Assembly (NCBI GenBank): GCA_944389925.1
Contig: CALXOD010000067.1
Span: 51,219 to 115,218, forward strand
Reading direction: 5' to 3'
Source: an uncultured Victivallaceae bacterium
GTDB lineage: Bacteria; Verrucomicrobiota; Lentisphaeria; Victivallales; Victivallaceae
Length of the DNA: 64,000 bases
Shown here: piece after piece, positions 26,720-35,853 of the stretch
Layout of the letters: every line of letters begins with the position of its first letter
How positions within the stretch are numbered: the first letter of the stretch is position 1
Made by a program: the position numbers and the translations under genes
Notes under the pieces: generated by a model
Database searches by the model: none
Told to the model about the DNA's origin: nothing
What the model saw: only the letters and a program-made list of their open reading frames with translations

Positions 26720-27733
26720 ATGAACAAGCGTTTGGGGCGATGGGTACTGCCGGTGATCTTTCCGCTGGGAGTGCTGACGGCGGGGGAATTGCCGCAGGCG
26801 GTGACGGTGTGTGCGGTGGGGGCGCGATACGGCGGAAACGAGCAGGGGGATATGGCGGGAACGCTGCGGGCGATGATGGATTTTCATACGGAAAACCTGC
26901 GGCGGATTTTGAAGGAGAAACCGGATCTGATCGTTTTTTCTGAATGTATCGATCTGCCCCGGAATCTGGCGACCGAGGAGGAGAAGCGCCGCTGGTACGA
27001 TTTTGCCGGCCGGAAATTGCGGGAGTATTTCCAGGAGACGGCGCGCCGGTATCGCAGTTTTGTGGTCTATCCGCATCTGGAACCGGCTCCGGGCGGCGGC
27101 TTTTATAATACGGCGGAGCTGTTCGACCGGGAAGGCCGACCGGTCGGGAAACCGTATCGCAAACAGTATCTGCCGCGCTATGAGGCGGAGGGAGGCGTCC
27201 GTCACGGGACGGAAGCAGTGGTGTGGGAGACCGAAATCGGAAGGATCGTGCCGCTGATCTGCTTTGATTTGAATTTTGGTGAGCTGCTGCATGAGGTGGT
27301 GGCGCTTAAGCCGGATTTTGTGGTATTCCCGAGCTGGTATCATGGGGATTTGATGCAGAATTACTGGGCCTATCGGACCGGAGCGCACTTCATCGGAGCC
27401 TTCAGCGGGGAGGCGTCGGTGGTGAATCCGCTGGGGCGCACCCTGGAAACTGGTACCCCGGAACGGCCGGACGTCGTGCGGACCGTCAATCCCGACTGTC
27501 TGCAGGTGCACTGGGATTACAACCGTGAACCATTGGCCCGGGCCCGGGCGAAATATGGCGACGAAGTGTCCCATACGGAGGTGGACCGGCTTGGCGTGGT
27601 GCTGCTGAGTTCGCGCCGTCCCGGTAAGTCCGCCAGGGAGATCGCCGCTGAATTTCACATCGCTCCGTGGGAAGCCTATTACCGGGAAACTGTGGATGCA
27701 CGGCGCCGCGCGGAATCGGAGGCACGGCCATGA
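26720..27733 (+). CDS. Exported carbon-nitrogen hydrolase (nitrilase superfamily)
   Basis: A 337-residue nitrilase-superfamily enzyme with catalytic Glu75 (FSECIDL), Lys148 (YRKQYLP) and Cys181 (LICFDLNF). Residues 1-21 look like a signal peptide, without a lipobox. It is a paralogue of the lipoprotein at 1469-2566: both share DLNF-ELL, YHG-LMQNYWAY and VVNP-G-T. Its position between a dehydrogenase and a beta-helix protein suggests it acts on an amide-bearing sugar or on N-substituents of a polymer; this is inference. Its stop overlaps the next start (ATGA, 27730-27733). Confidence 0.83.
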   Translation: MNKRLGRWVLPVIFPLGVLTAGELPQAVTVCAVGARYGGNEQGDMAGTLRAMMDFHTENLRRILKEKPDLIVFSECIDLPRNLATEEEKRRWYDFAGRKLREYFQETARRYRSFVVYPHLEPAPGGGFYNTAELFDREGRPVGKPYRKQYLPRYEAEGGVRHGTEAVVWETEIGRIVPLICFDLNFGELLHEVVALKPDFVVFPSWYHGDLMQNYWAYRTGAHFIGAFSGEASVVNPLGRTLETGTPERPDVVRTVNPDCLQVHWDYNREPLARARAKYGDEVSHTEVDRLGVVLLSSRRPGKSAREIAAEFHIAPWEAYYRETVDARRRAESEARP

Positions 27734-29946
27734 AGCGGTTGATTGGCCGGGGGGGCGCGGCTTTGTTGCTGGTGTGGACGAGTGTTGCCGGAGCCCGGGA
27801 TTATTTTCTGGCGCCGGATGGGAATGATCAGGGGCCGGGCAGTCGGGAGAATCCGTGGCGGAGTATTGCCCGGGCCAATGCGGTGTTGGGCCCGGGAGAC
27901 CGGGCGGTGTTCCTGCCGGGAGTCTATGCCGGCAGCATCTCTCCTGCACGCAGCGGGGAGCCGGGAAACCCCGTGACGTATCTGGCGGAGAAGCCGGGCA
28001 GCGTCCGGATCGAAGGGACGATGAATCCGCTTTATAATGAAAAGGTGCTGATCGGCATCCAGGATCGTCGTTATCTGGTGATCGACGGCTTCAGCAATGC
28101 CGGGACGGGGGCGAAATGGCTGCGGCTGGACCGGGTTCATGACAGCGTATTCCGCAATCTGCGTTTTGACGGTACGGACTTCCACAATCCGATCGAATGC
28201 CGTGATTCACACCGGAACCGGTTTCACAATATTTTCGCCGGGCGGGTGCTGGCGGCTCAGGACGGGTTGATTCTGAATGACCTGTGGAATAATTTCCAGT
28301 GTTCATACAACGTTTACGAAAAGCTGTATATTACCCGTGCCGGACATCGGCCGTTCGGCATCTGGTACGACAGCGGACATAATGTTATTCGCGACTGTGT
28401 ATTCGATGGGCAATGGAGCCGGGGATTCGAATTGTTCGCGCCGCAGCGGGTGCTGATGGAACGGTGTCTGATTGTCAATGCTTTTCGCGGAACTGCGTCT
28501 GCGATGAGTATGGCCAAGATTTTTATGGTCGATTCGATTTTCCGGCGCAATGTGGTGCTGCGTAACGGTGGTGCGCCGCTGGAGGCTCGGGCATACCAGT
28601 ACAACGATGGGGTGACGGTATTGCCGCCGTTCGGACTTCGGGGATCGAGAATTTATCACAATACGTTTTTCCGTAATCTGGAACACGCGCTGGTTTTCGG
28701 CAACGGTCTGTCTCCGAAATTGCCGGATCTCACGCTGGACAATGAATTTAAAAACAATATTTTTGCTGAAAATTCCCCCGGAGGAGACGGCACGGCCCTG
28801 CGTATTCTGGAACGCCTTCCCGCCGGAAATCACATCGGGTGCAATCTGATCTGGGGCGGACCGGGGCAGCCGCATACCGTACGTTTCTATAATCCGGCGG
28901 GAGCGGTTACCGAAGCGCTGAGCACCGCCGAGGCGGAGAAGCGCTATCCGGAACTTTTTTTCCGGAATCTGGATGTTGATCCATTGTTCGTCGACCGGGA
29001 CCGGGATGATCTCCGGCTGCGGCCGGACAGTCCGGCGCTGGACGCGGGCGAGCCGCTGACGGTTACAGTATCCGGCGGAAAGGGACGAATGCTGCCAGTG
29101 CGGGATGCCCGGTATTTTTTTGACGGATTCGGTATCGAAGGCGAAAGCGGCGATCTGATCCGGATCGGCGAAAATCCGCAGCTTTTCCGGGTGGTCCGAG
29201 CGGATCTGGAACGAAACGTGCTGGAGCTGGACCGGGAGCTGGCGTTTTCGGCCGGAGAAGCGGTCACATTGCCGTACACCGGGAAAGCGCCGGATCTGGG
29301 CGCATATGAGGCGGAGATGGAGACTGCACCACGGGTACCGGCGGGGCTCTGTCTCCGTCCGGAAGAGGGGGAGGTACTGCTTCATTGCGATTTTGAACCG
29401 GAAAGCCGGGAAACATGGTTCTACCGATTCTGCAACACCTATATGCCTTATACTGTTCTGCGGGTGGACAACGAAACCGCCTCCGCCTCCGGCGGGCAGT
29501 CACTGTGCATTGCTGCCGCACCGGATACACCGGAGACGGGTGGAGCATACCTGTGCGCATTTCTGGAGGTACCGTTCTGGAGTCCTGCCACACATCCGCT
29601 GGTGTCATTCTCCTACCGTGTTCCGCGTGGAGTGCCGGCAGGGGTGACGCTGGTATTTTTCGATGATACCCGGTTGGGCCGGCTGGAGATCTCTCTGGGC
29701 GGGTCGCCCGCGTACCGGGTGCAGGACGGCGTGGAGAATCTGGACCTGGTACGACTCCGGGACGACGATTGCTGGCATACGGCGACGGTGGATCTGCGTG
29801 AGTTGACGCGACGATTGCCCGGGGTACGCATGATCAAACAGTGGCGCTTTATCACCGGGGGCAACGGACGACGCGGCGACCAGTACTGGGTGGATGATTT
29901 TCAAATCCGGCGGGCGACGGCCGATGCCGGAACGGATGGTGATTGA
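27730..29946 (+). CDS. Exported right-handed beta-helix (pectate-lyase-like) protein
   Basis: Start at 27730, coupled to the nitrilase stop. The 738-residue protein has a signal peptide (1-21), then the opening DYFLAPDGNDQGPGS and GDRAVFLPGVY typical of DUF1565/parallel beta-helix proteins. Many short repeats follow to about residue 430 (for example NVIRDCVF, HNTFFRN, NNIF). The final 220 residues look like a beta-sandwich, possibly sugar-binding. Proteins of this type are surface or periplasmic polysaccharide lyases, epimerases or hydrolases. I see no diagnostic catalytic set, so the activity is open. The context with uxaB/uxaA favours a uronate polymer. Confidence 0.78.
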   Translation: MKRLIGRGGAALLLVWTSVAGARDYFLAPDGNDQGPGSRENPWRSIARANAVLGPGDRAVFLPGVYAGSISPARSGEPGNPVTYLAEKPGSVRIEGTMNPLYNEKVLIGIQDRRYLVIDGFSNAGTGAKWLRLDRVHDSVFRNLRFDGTDFHNPIECRDSHRNRFHNIFAGRVLAAQDGLILNDLWNNFQCSYNVYEKLYITRAGHRPFGIWYDSGHNVIRDCVFDGQWSRGFELFAPQRVLMERCLIVNAFRGTASAMSMAKIFMVDSIFRRNVVLRNGGAPLEARAYQYNDGVTVLPPFGLRGSRIYHNTFFRNLEHALVFGNGLSPKLPDLTLDNEFKNNIFAENSPGGDGTALRILERLPAGNHIGCNLIWGGPGQPHTVRFYNPAGAVTEALSTAEAEKRYPELFFRNLDVDPLFVDRDRDDLRLRPDSPALDAGEPLTVTVSGGKGRMLPVRDARYFFDGFGIEGESGDLIRIGENPQLFRVVRADLERNVLELDRELAFSAGEAVTLPYTGKAPDLGAYEAEMETAPRVPAGLCLRPEEGEVLLHCDFEPESRETWFYRFCNTYMPYTVLRVDNETASASGGQSLCIAAAPDTPETGGAYLCAFLEVPFWSPATHPLVSFSYRVPRGVPAGVTLVFFDDTRLGRLEISLGGSPAYRVQDGVENLDLVRLRDDDCWHTATVDLRELTRRLPGVRMIKQWRFITGGNGRRGDQYWVDDFQIRRATADAGTDGD

Positions 29947-29971
29947 TCATGAAAGGTGGAGTGTATCACAT

Positions 29972-31096
29972 ATGACTTATTATCAACATCTCGGGGCCTG
30001 CAGCGATCTGGCCGGTGCCGCGCTGCGGGCGGGACTGATGAAACGAACTTTGCCGCTTGCGGAGTTCCGTGCGGCGGTACTGCCGCTGCTGACGGTTTCC
30101 ATCTTGCCGGAAGAGGAACCGGAACGTCTGTCGGTGCTCCGGGAATGGCAACGTGACGGGATTCACGGGATGGAGTTGAGCTGGCATACGGGGTTCGGTC
30201 CGGAAACCCGGGCGTGGCTGCTGCATCCCGAAGGAACGGTTGCTGCGGAACTGCCCGGTGTTCTGGCCTGTCACGATCACGGCGGCTTCAAATTCCTGGG
30301 GAAGGAGAAGATTGCCGATGGGCCGGAGGAAGCCACCGCTGAAATCCGCGCCTACCGGGAGCAGTATTATGGAGGCCGGGCATATGTCAATGCTCTGGCA
30401 CGGGCGGGTTTTGCAGTGCTTGTGCATGATACGTTTCTCTGGGGCAGTCGGAAATTTGCACCGGAGGTGCTGCCGGCGGAAGAGCGGGAATGGGCCGATC
30501 GGCTTGCCGCGCCGGATGCGACGGAGGCGGAACGGTACAATCTGGCGGCGGGATTTCATGAGCATCGCGTGGAAAAATATGCCCGGCTCTTCCATACTTC
30601 CATGGCCGCGCTGGTGGCACGGGACGATCGGATTGCGTTCAAAGTCCTGGCTCGTTTTGCCGACCCGCAGCGGCTTGGCGCCATCGGGTTGTCCGGCGGC
30701 GGCAACCGGACGGCTATGCTGCAATGTGTTTGTACGGAACTGAAGGCTGCGGTGATTGTCGGCCTGATGAGTACCTATTCCGGTTTGCTGGATCACAATA
30801 TGAGTCATACCTGGATGTTGTTTCCGCCGGGCTTGAGTGCCGTGGGGGACTGGCCGGATCTGGCCGGATGCCGGGCACCGTCGCCGTTGCTGGTGCAGTT
30901 TGACCGTGATGATGAATTATTTACCATGGCAGGGATGACGGCCGCGGACGAGCTGCTGCGCAGGATTTACGAAGAAGCGGGGGCGCCGGGAAATTATGAG
31001 TCTGGATTTTTCGACGGACCGCATAAGTTTGATCTGGCGATGCAGGCGGATGCGTTTGATTTTCTGAGCCGGCGTCTGGCGAAAGGCCGGAATTAA
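29972..31096 (+). CDS. Alpha/beta hydrolase (dienelactone-hydrolase / acetyl-esterase-like)
   Basis: Start chosen at 29972 because GGAG lies 10 bases upstream. The 374-residue enzyme shows the alpha/beta-hydrolase elements: PGVLACHDHGG (oxyanion region), the nucleophile Ser241 in GLSGGGNR, an acid in QFDRDDELF and His in DGPHKF. It is most like the abhydrolase_7/dienelactone-hydrolase-type esterases often found with polysaccharide genes. No signal peptide is seen, so it is probably cytoplasmic. It may remove acyl groups from sugars released by the exported proteins. It starts 25 bases after the beta-helix gene. Confidence 0.75.
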   Translation: MTYYQHLGACSDLAGAALRAGLMKRTLPLAEFRAAVLPLLTVSILPEEEPERLSVLREWQRDGIHGMELSWHTGFGPETRAWLLHPEGTVAAELPGVLACHDHGGFKFLGKEKIADGPEEATAEIRAYREQYYGGRAYVNALARAGFAVLVHDTFLWGSRKFAPEVLPAEEREWADRLAAPDATEAERYNLAAGFHEHRVEKYARLFHTSMAALVARDDRIAFKVLARFADPQRLGAIGLSGGGNRTAMLQCVCTELKAAVIVGLMSTYSGLLDHNMSHTWMLFPPGLSAVGDWPDLAGCRAPSPLLVQFDRDDELFTMAGMTAADELLRRIYEEAGAPGNYESGFFDGPHKFDLAMQADAFDFLSRRLAKGRN

Positions 31097-31111
31097 CGGA
31101 AAGGATGGGGC

Positions 31112-32416
31112 ATGGAGTTGCTGCGACGGAAGGAACCGCTGACACTGCCGGTTAAAGTATTGCAGTTCGGCGAAGGGAATTTTCTGCGGTGCTTTGTGGA
31201 TTATCTGATTCAACAGATGAACGACAAGGCGGGATTTGGCGGAGCGGTGCGGATCGTGCAGCCGTTGCCGCAGGGTATGTGCGATGCGATCAATGCACAG
31301 GACGGCGTATACCATTGCGTGCTGCGCGGAGTTGCGGATGGTCGGGCGGTGGAGACGATCGAGCGGATTGATTGTGTGGAAAGCTGCCTGAATCCGGCAC
31401 GGGAATGGGATCGGGTGCAGGCGACGGCGCTGCTTCCGGAGCTGCGTTTTGTCTTTTCCAACACGACGGAGGCGGGGATTGAATACCGGGCCGGCGCGGA
31501 CACGTTTCCATCCAAAGTGGCGCGGTTGATTGCTGCGCGTGCCGCGGCAGGTTTGCCGGGGTTGATTTTCATCCCCTGTGAACTGATCGAGCACAATGGC
31601 GAGAAACTCCGGGAATGTGTATTGCGGTATCTGGCAAAGGATCCTGCGGCCACGGCTTACGTCGAGCGTGAATGCATTTTCTGCAACACGCTGGTGGACC
31701 GCATCGTGGCGGGGTATCCCGGCGACGAGGCTCCGGCATATTGGCGAAAACTGGGGGTGGAGGATCGGTTGCTGGTTTGCGGAGAACCGTTTTTCTTTTT
31801 CGTCATCGAGGGGCCGGAGGCGGTACGACGGGAATTTCCGGCGGATCGCAGCGGATTGCCGGTGGTGTTTACCGACGATCAGACGCCCTACCGGACGCGG
31901 AAGGTGCGGCTGCTCAACGGAGCGCACACGGCAAGCGCTCTGGGGGCGCATCTGGCGGGACTGACGTTTGTCGACGAAATGGTACGGGATGCCCGGTTCG
32001 GAGCGTTTCTGCGGCAGGTGCTCTTCGAAGAGATTCTGCCGACGGTGCCGCTGCCCGAAGCCGAAAAGCGGGCTTATGCGGAATCGGTGCTGGAACGTTT
32101 CGCCAACCCCTACGCGCATCATCGGCTGCTCTCCATTGCTCTGAACTCCGTATCGAAATGGCGGGTACGGGTGCTGCCGTCGCTGCTGGATTACCGGGAA
32201 ATGTTTGGAAAACTGCCGCCGGGCTTGACGCAGTCGATGGCATTTCTGGTGGAATTTTATACTCACTGTGAGGCGAATGACACGGAAGAAGTGCGGTCGT
32301 TTTTCCGGAGTGCCCCGCCACTGGAATCGGTACTGGGGCGGAGTGATTTCTGGGGGATGGATCTGAATACCATTCCCGGCTTTGCCGCGGCAGTGCGGAA
32401 GGAGCTGGCGCGATGA
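31112..32416 (+). CDS. uxaB: Tagaturonate reductase (altronate oxidoreductase)
   Basis: A 434-residue member of the polyol/mannonate dehydrogenase family. LQFGEGNFLRCFVDYLI at the N-terminus and KVRLLNGAHTA in the middle are typical of UxaB. It reduces D-tagaturonate to D-altronate with NADH, the second step of galacturonate breakdown after the UxaC isomerase. Its last four bases overlap the uxaA start. UxaC and the transporter are not in the window. Confidence 0.93.
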   Translation: MELLRRKEPLTLPVKVLQFGEGNFLRCFVDYLIQQMNDKAGFGGAVRIVQPLPQGMCDAINAQDGVYHCVLRGVADGRAVETIERIDCVESCLNPAREWDRVQATALLPELRFVFSNTTEAGIEYRAGADTFPSKVARLIAARAAAGLPGLIFIPCELIEHNGEKLRECVLRYLAKDPAATAYVERECIFCNTLVDRIVAGYPGDEAPAYWRKLGVEDRLLVCGEPFFFFVIEGPEAVRREFPADRSGLPVVFTDDQTPYRTRKVRLLNGAHTASALGAHLAGLTFVDEMVRDARFGAFLRQVLFEEILPTVPLPEAEKRAYAESVLERFANPYAHHRLLSIALNSVSKWRVRVLPSLLDYREMFGKLPPGLTQSMAFLVEFYTHCEANDTEEVRSFFRSAPPLESVLGRSDFWGMDLNTIPGFAAAVRKELAR

Positions 32417-33774
32417 TCATTCATCCCGACGACAATGTGGAGGTGCGTTCCGATGGCCATAAGTACGCCGTTCGCGCCATCCGGTGCGGGGAATGGGTCA
32501 TCAAATACGGCATGCCGATCGGACGTGCCGTCGCGGACATCGCGGTTGGGGAACATGTGCATACGCATAATCTGAAAACCGGTCTTGCGGGACAGCTCAC
32601 CTATGAATACCATCCGTCCGAAGCGGTGGCGGCATTTGAACGCATTGCCAGTGACCGGACGTTTGCCGGGTATCTCCGGCGGGACGGACAGACCGGCATC
32701 CGCAATGAGCTGTGGGTGATTCCCACGGTCGGCTGCGTCAACCGTCTGGCGGAGCGCCTGGCGCAGGCTGTTGGCGGTGTGGCGTTGACGCATCCTTTCG
32801 GCTGTTCTCAGCTGGGGGACGACCATGAGCGTACTGCTCAACTGCTGGCGTCGCTGGTGCGGAACCCCAATGCGGGCGGGGTGCTGGTGGTTGGATTGGG
32901 GTGCGAAAACAATACACTGGAGAGTTTTCAGGCGCGTCTGGGAGATGTTTCTTTGCTGAATCTGCGTGTATTGCAGGCACAGGAGGAGCGCGACGAGTTT
33001 GCCGCTGGACTGCGGCTGCTGGAGCAGCTGGAGAATGAGAAAGTGAAAGTCCGCCGGGAACGGCCGCTTTCGGAACTGCGGGTGGGGCTGAAGTGCGGTG
33101 GATCCGACGGCTTTTCCGGATTGACGGCCAATCCGCTGCTGGGACGCTTTACGGACTGGCTGGTGGCGCGCGGCGGCAGCTGCGTGCTGACGGAGGTGCC
33201 GGAGATGTTCGGGGCGGAGACACTGTTGTTGAACCGTTGCGTGAACCGGGAGGTGTTTACGCGCTGTGCAGCGATGGTCAATGGTTTCAAAGCCTATTAT
33301 GAATCGCATGGGCAACCGGTTTATGAAAATCCCTCTCCGGGCAACAAGGCCGGCGGCATTTCCACGCTGGAGGACAAGTCTCTGGGCTGTGTGCAGAAGG
33401 GCGGCGGAGCACCGGTGGTGGACGTGTTGGAATACGGGGAACGGCTGAAATCGACTGGGTTGTCTTTGTTGAGTGCGCCGGGCAACGATCCGGTAGCCTC
33501 GACGGCGTTGGCGGCGGCGGGCTGTCAGCTGCTGTTGTTTACGACCGGACGCGGGACGCCGTTCGGAACGGTGGTTCCGACGGTGAAGATCGCATCCAAT
33601 TCGACGCTGGCGGAGCGGAAGCCCCACTGGATCGACTGGGATGCGATGGCATGTCCGGAGGTGGATGATTTTGTCGATTTTCTGCTGCGCCTCGCATCCG
33701 GCGAGGTGGCGGCGAAGAATGAAATCAACGGTGATCGGGGAATCGCCATTTTTAAGGACGGTGTGACTCTGTAA
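32413..33774 (+). CDS. uxaA: Altronate dehydratase
   Basis: A 453-residue protein with the N-terminal SAF-like segment (GEHVHTHNLKT) and the large catalytic part with YLRRDGQTGIRNE and FGCSQLGDDHE. UxaA dehydrates D-altronate to 2-keto-3-deoxygluconate using a metal ion. It is slightly shorter than E. coli UxaA (about 495). It is coupled to uxaB by an ATGA overlap, and a strong terminator follows at 33800. Confidence 0.93.
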   Translation: MIIHPDDNVEVRSDGHKYAVRAIRCGEWVIKYGMPIGRAVADIAVGEHVHTHNLKTGLAGQLTYEYHPSEAVAAFERIASDRTFAGYLRRDGQTGIRNELWVIPTVGCVNRLAERLAQAVGGVALTHPFGCSQLGDDHERTAQLLASLVRNPNAGGVLVVGLGCENNTLESFQARLGDVSLLNLRVLQAQEERDEFAAGLRLLEQLENEKVKVRRERPLSELRVGLKCGGSDGFSGLTANPLLGRFTDWLVARGGSCVLTEVPEMFGAETLLLNRCVNREVFTRCAAMVNGFKAYYESHGQPVYENPSPGNKAGGISTLEDKSLGCVQKGGGAPVVDVLEYGERLKSTGLSLLSAPGNDPVASTALAAAGCQLLLFTTGRGTPFGTVVPTVKIASNSTLAERKPHWIDWDAMACPEVDDFVDFLLRLASGEVAAKNEINGDRGIAIFKDGVTL

Positions 33775-33799
33775 TTCAGTCAAAGGGTATCGGAATCTG

Positions 33800-33843
33800 G
33801 TGCGGAGACAGGAAAACGTTTTCCTGCCCCGCACTGTTTTTTT
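33800..33843 (+). terminator. Strong terminator of the uronate operon
   Basis: Outer arms GTGCGG (33800-33805) and CCGCAC (33829-33834) enclose the perfect palindrome CAGGAAAACGTTTTCCTG. A run of T residues follows. Confidence 0.88.
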
Positions 33844-33929
33844 AGAGGAATCTTTTTGCCTGATGAAGTTCGGCGCAGGGGGGTAACAGAAGGAGGGAAA
33901 GTGACAGAAATAGCGTTGGGAGGGGGGGC

Positions 33930-33944
33930 ATGCCTGTGAGGCAT
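33930..33944. repeat. Short perfect inverted repeat
   Basis: ATGCCT-GTG-AGGCAT lies upstream of the candidate promoter at 33967. It may be an operator or a chance hairpin. Confidence 0.25.
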
Positions 33945-33966
33945 AAAATGTATGAATAATAAGTAT

Positions 33967-33994
33967 TTGTCATTTTCACAACAGCGGTTATCTT
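33967..33994 (+). promoter_or_regulatory. Candidate promoter of the flavodoxin gene set
   Basis: TTGTCA (33967-33972), a 16-base spacer and TATCTT (33989-33994) lie about 110 bases before the flavodoxin ATG. The 330-base gap 33775-34104 holds this, the uxaA terminator and the structured leader, but no gene. Confidence 0.45.
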
Positions 33995-34014
33995 TTTTAC
34001 TGAAAGCAGGTGAT

Positions 34015-34084
34015 GCCGCGGGAAAACGCCGGGAGCCGAAAAGTGAAAGCCGGTTTTTCCGGTAAAGGAAACAGGATTCGCGGC
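34015..34084 (+). promoter_or_regulatory. Possible structured mRNA leader before the flavodoxin gene
   Basis: GCCGCG (34015-34020) can pair with CGCGGC (34079-34084), closing a 58-base interior that includes the hairpin CCGG-TTTTT-CCGG (34050-34062). The ribosome site follows directly. This resembles a multi-branched leader, but it matches no riboswitch class I know well. Confidence 0.3.
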
Positions 34085-34104
34085 CAGGATCAGGGAGGTG
34101 CAGA

Positions 34105-34689
34105 ATGAACAGGCGAACGATGGCGTGGATGATGGCTGCCTCTTTTCTGGGGGCGGCCGGTTGTGCAGGGGGGGAGGAGGCGGCCTCTCCGGTGGTGACC
34201 GGATCGGAAAAAGTGCTGATAGCCTATTATTCCTGGAGCGGGAATACCCGTTTTGCGGCGGAGACGATTCAGAAACTCACCGGGGGCACCCTTTTTGAGA
34301 TCAAACCCGTCAAGGCTTATCCGACGGATTACCGTGCCTGTGTGGAGTTGGCTCGGAAGGAATGCCGCGAAGGCAGTCGGCCGGAATTGGCTGGGAAAGT
34401 GGAAGATTTTTCCCGGTACGAAGTGGTCTTTGTCGGTACACCGAACTGGTGGAGCACGATGGCGCCGCCGGTGCGGAGTTTTCTTACCGGGTATGATTTC
34501 AGAGGAAAAACCGTGATTCCCTTCGTAACCCACGGCGGTGGCGGCATGGCTCATTGCGAGCAGGATATGCGGAAGATCTGTGCCCATGCACAGTTTCGCA
34601 AGGGAGGGGCCTTTGCCGGCAGCGGCATCCGGCAGGCGGAGCAGATGCTGGCAAAATGGGTGAACGAGGTGATCTCCATCCGGAAATGA
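34105..34689 (+). CDS. Flavodoxin-like lipoprotein
   Basis: A 194-residue protein with a lipoprotein signal ending GAAGC (Cys20), followed by a flavodoxin domain. The FMN phosphate loop is YYSWSGNTRFAAETI and the ring-binding region is VGTPNWWSTMAPPVRSFL. AGGGAGG precedes the ATG. It would carry electrons on the outer face of the inner membrane or in the periplasm, unusual for flavodoxins, which are mostly cytoplasmic. It stands 7 bases before the CMD/cupin gene, and a Tat-exported DUF362 protein follows, so the three may form an exported redox module. Confidence 0.85.
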   Translation: MNRRTMAWMMAASFLGAAGCAGGEEAASPVVTGSEKVLIAYYSWSGNTRFAAETIQKLTGGTLFEIKPVKAYPTDYRACVELARKECREGSRPELAGKVEDFSRYEVVFVGTPNWWSTMAPPVRSFLTGYDFRGKTVIPFVTHGGGGMAHCEQDMRKICAHAQFRKGGAFAGSGIRQAEQMLAKWVNEVISIRK

Positions 34690-34696
34690 GGCAAAT

Positions 34697-35743
34697 ATGC
34701 GTGGAATCATTCTGTGCGGAGTGATGCTTGTCTGGTGTTGCTGCGCGAACTCCATGAAGGCGGAGGATGTTATGAAAACTTTAAATGACAGAGAACGAAC
34801 CATTGCCGGAATTGCCGCACAGGTTGCGCGCGGCGATATGCCGGAATTGACCCGGGCGCTGACGGCCGGACTGGAAGCCGGATTGACAGTGAATGAAATC
34901 AAGGAGATTCTTGTTCAACTGTACGCTTATTGCGGTTTTCCACGCAGTCTGAATGCGCTTGGTAATTTCATGACGCTGCTGCAGGAGCGCGAAGCCCGGG
35001 GCGTCCGGGATGAAGCGGGGCGGCTTCCGGGACCGCTCCCTGCCGGGAAGAGCATTGAATTCGGTACAGCCAATCAGACGAAACTCTGCGGTGCGCCGGT
35101 CAGGGGGGCGCTTTTCGATTTTGCTCCGGCGATAGATGAATACCTGAAAGCACACCTTTTCGGCGATATCTTCGGTCGGGATAATCTTGACTGGAAAACC
35201 CGGGAAATCGCCACGGTCGCTGCGCTGGCCGCCATGACCGGCGTGGAAAGCCAGCTTGCTTCTCATATTGCCATTGCACAGCAAAACGGTGTTACGGCAG
35301 CTCAGATCGAAGCGATCCTGAAAGAGGTTCGCGGACATTCCATCAGCGCCTTCCCCCGTGGAGACGAAAACACCGCCTATGGCCAGTATTTCAGCGGCAA
35401 ATCTTATCTGGCTCCCTTAACCCAAGATAAACGTCTCGGCGTTCCGGTTGTGAATGTCACCTTTGAACCGGGTTGTCGGAATAACTGGCACCGTCATACC
35501 GGCGGTCAGCTGCTCATCGCAGTCGGAGGTGTCGGTTTCTATCAGGAGCGCGGCCGAACGGCGCGGAAACTCCTGCCCGGCGAGATCGTCGAAATTCCGC
35601 CGGAGGTGGAACACTGGCATGGCGCCGCGCCCGATCAATGGTTTTCGCACCTGGCCGTCGAATGCAATCCGGAAACGAATCGGAATACCTGGCTGGAACC
35701 GGTTTCCGATACGGACTATCAGGCTGCGACCGCCGGAAAATAA
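34697..35743 (+). CDS. Carboxymuconolactone-decarboxylase-like / cupin fusion protein
   Basis: A 348-residue protein with an N-terminal signal-like segment (1-22, several Cys). Two all-helical CMD/AhpD-like repeats follow: about 35-100, with LVQLYAYCGFPRSLNAL, and about 145-215, with DLDWKTREIATVAALAAMTG-type sequence. The C-terminal cupin is at about 245-325 (FEPGCRNNWHRHTGGQLL and PPEVEHWHG, giving the metal His residues). The CxxC pair of true AhpD peroxidases is not evident. The same architecture occurs in many bacteria as exported proteins of unknown function. It is probably co-transcribed with the flavodoxin. Confidence 0.8.
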   Translation: MRGIILCGVMLVWCCCANSMKAEDVMKTLNDRERTIAGIAAQVARGDMPELTRALTAGLEAGLTVNEIKEILVQLYAYCGFPRSLNALGNFMTLLQEREARGVRDEAGRLPGPLPAGKSIEFGTANQTKLCGAPVRGALFDFAPAIDEYLKAHLFGDIFGRDNLDWKTREIATVAALAAMTGVESQLASHIAIAQQNGVTAAQIEAILKEVRGHSISAFPRGDENTAYGQYFSGKSYLAPLTQDKRLGVPVVNVTFEPGCRNNWHRHTGGQLLIAVGGVGFYQERGRTARKLLPGEIVEIPPEVEHWHGAAPDQWFSHLAVECNPETNRNTWLEPVSDTDYQAATAGK

Positions 35744-35755
35744 AAGCAGAAAGAG

Positions 35756-35795
35756 GAGAAAGTCTCCGTTTTGCGGAGGAGGGGGGGACTTTCTC
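35756..35795. repeat. Nested inverted repeat after the CMD/cupin gene
   Basis: GAGAAAGTC (35756-35764) pairs perfectly with GACTTTCTC (35787-35795), and CTCCG with CGGAG can form inside. No long T-run follows on the plus strand. It may be a weak terminator or an mRNA-processing hairpin. Confidence 0.45.
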
Positions 35796-35853
35796 TGAAA
35801 ATGCGACACTGCCGATTTGCACTTGTTTTAAATTCTTTATGCGCAGGGAAAAT

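Noticed and set aside
34015..34084. Leader as a cobalamin, Moco or c-di-GMP riboswitch
   Set aside because: Fragments look similar, but the conserved boxes of these classes are not present in the right order.
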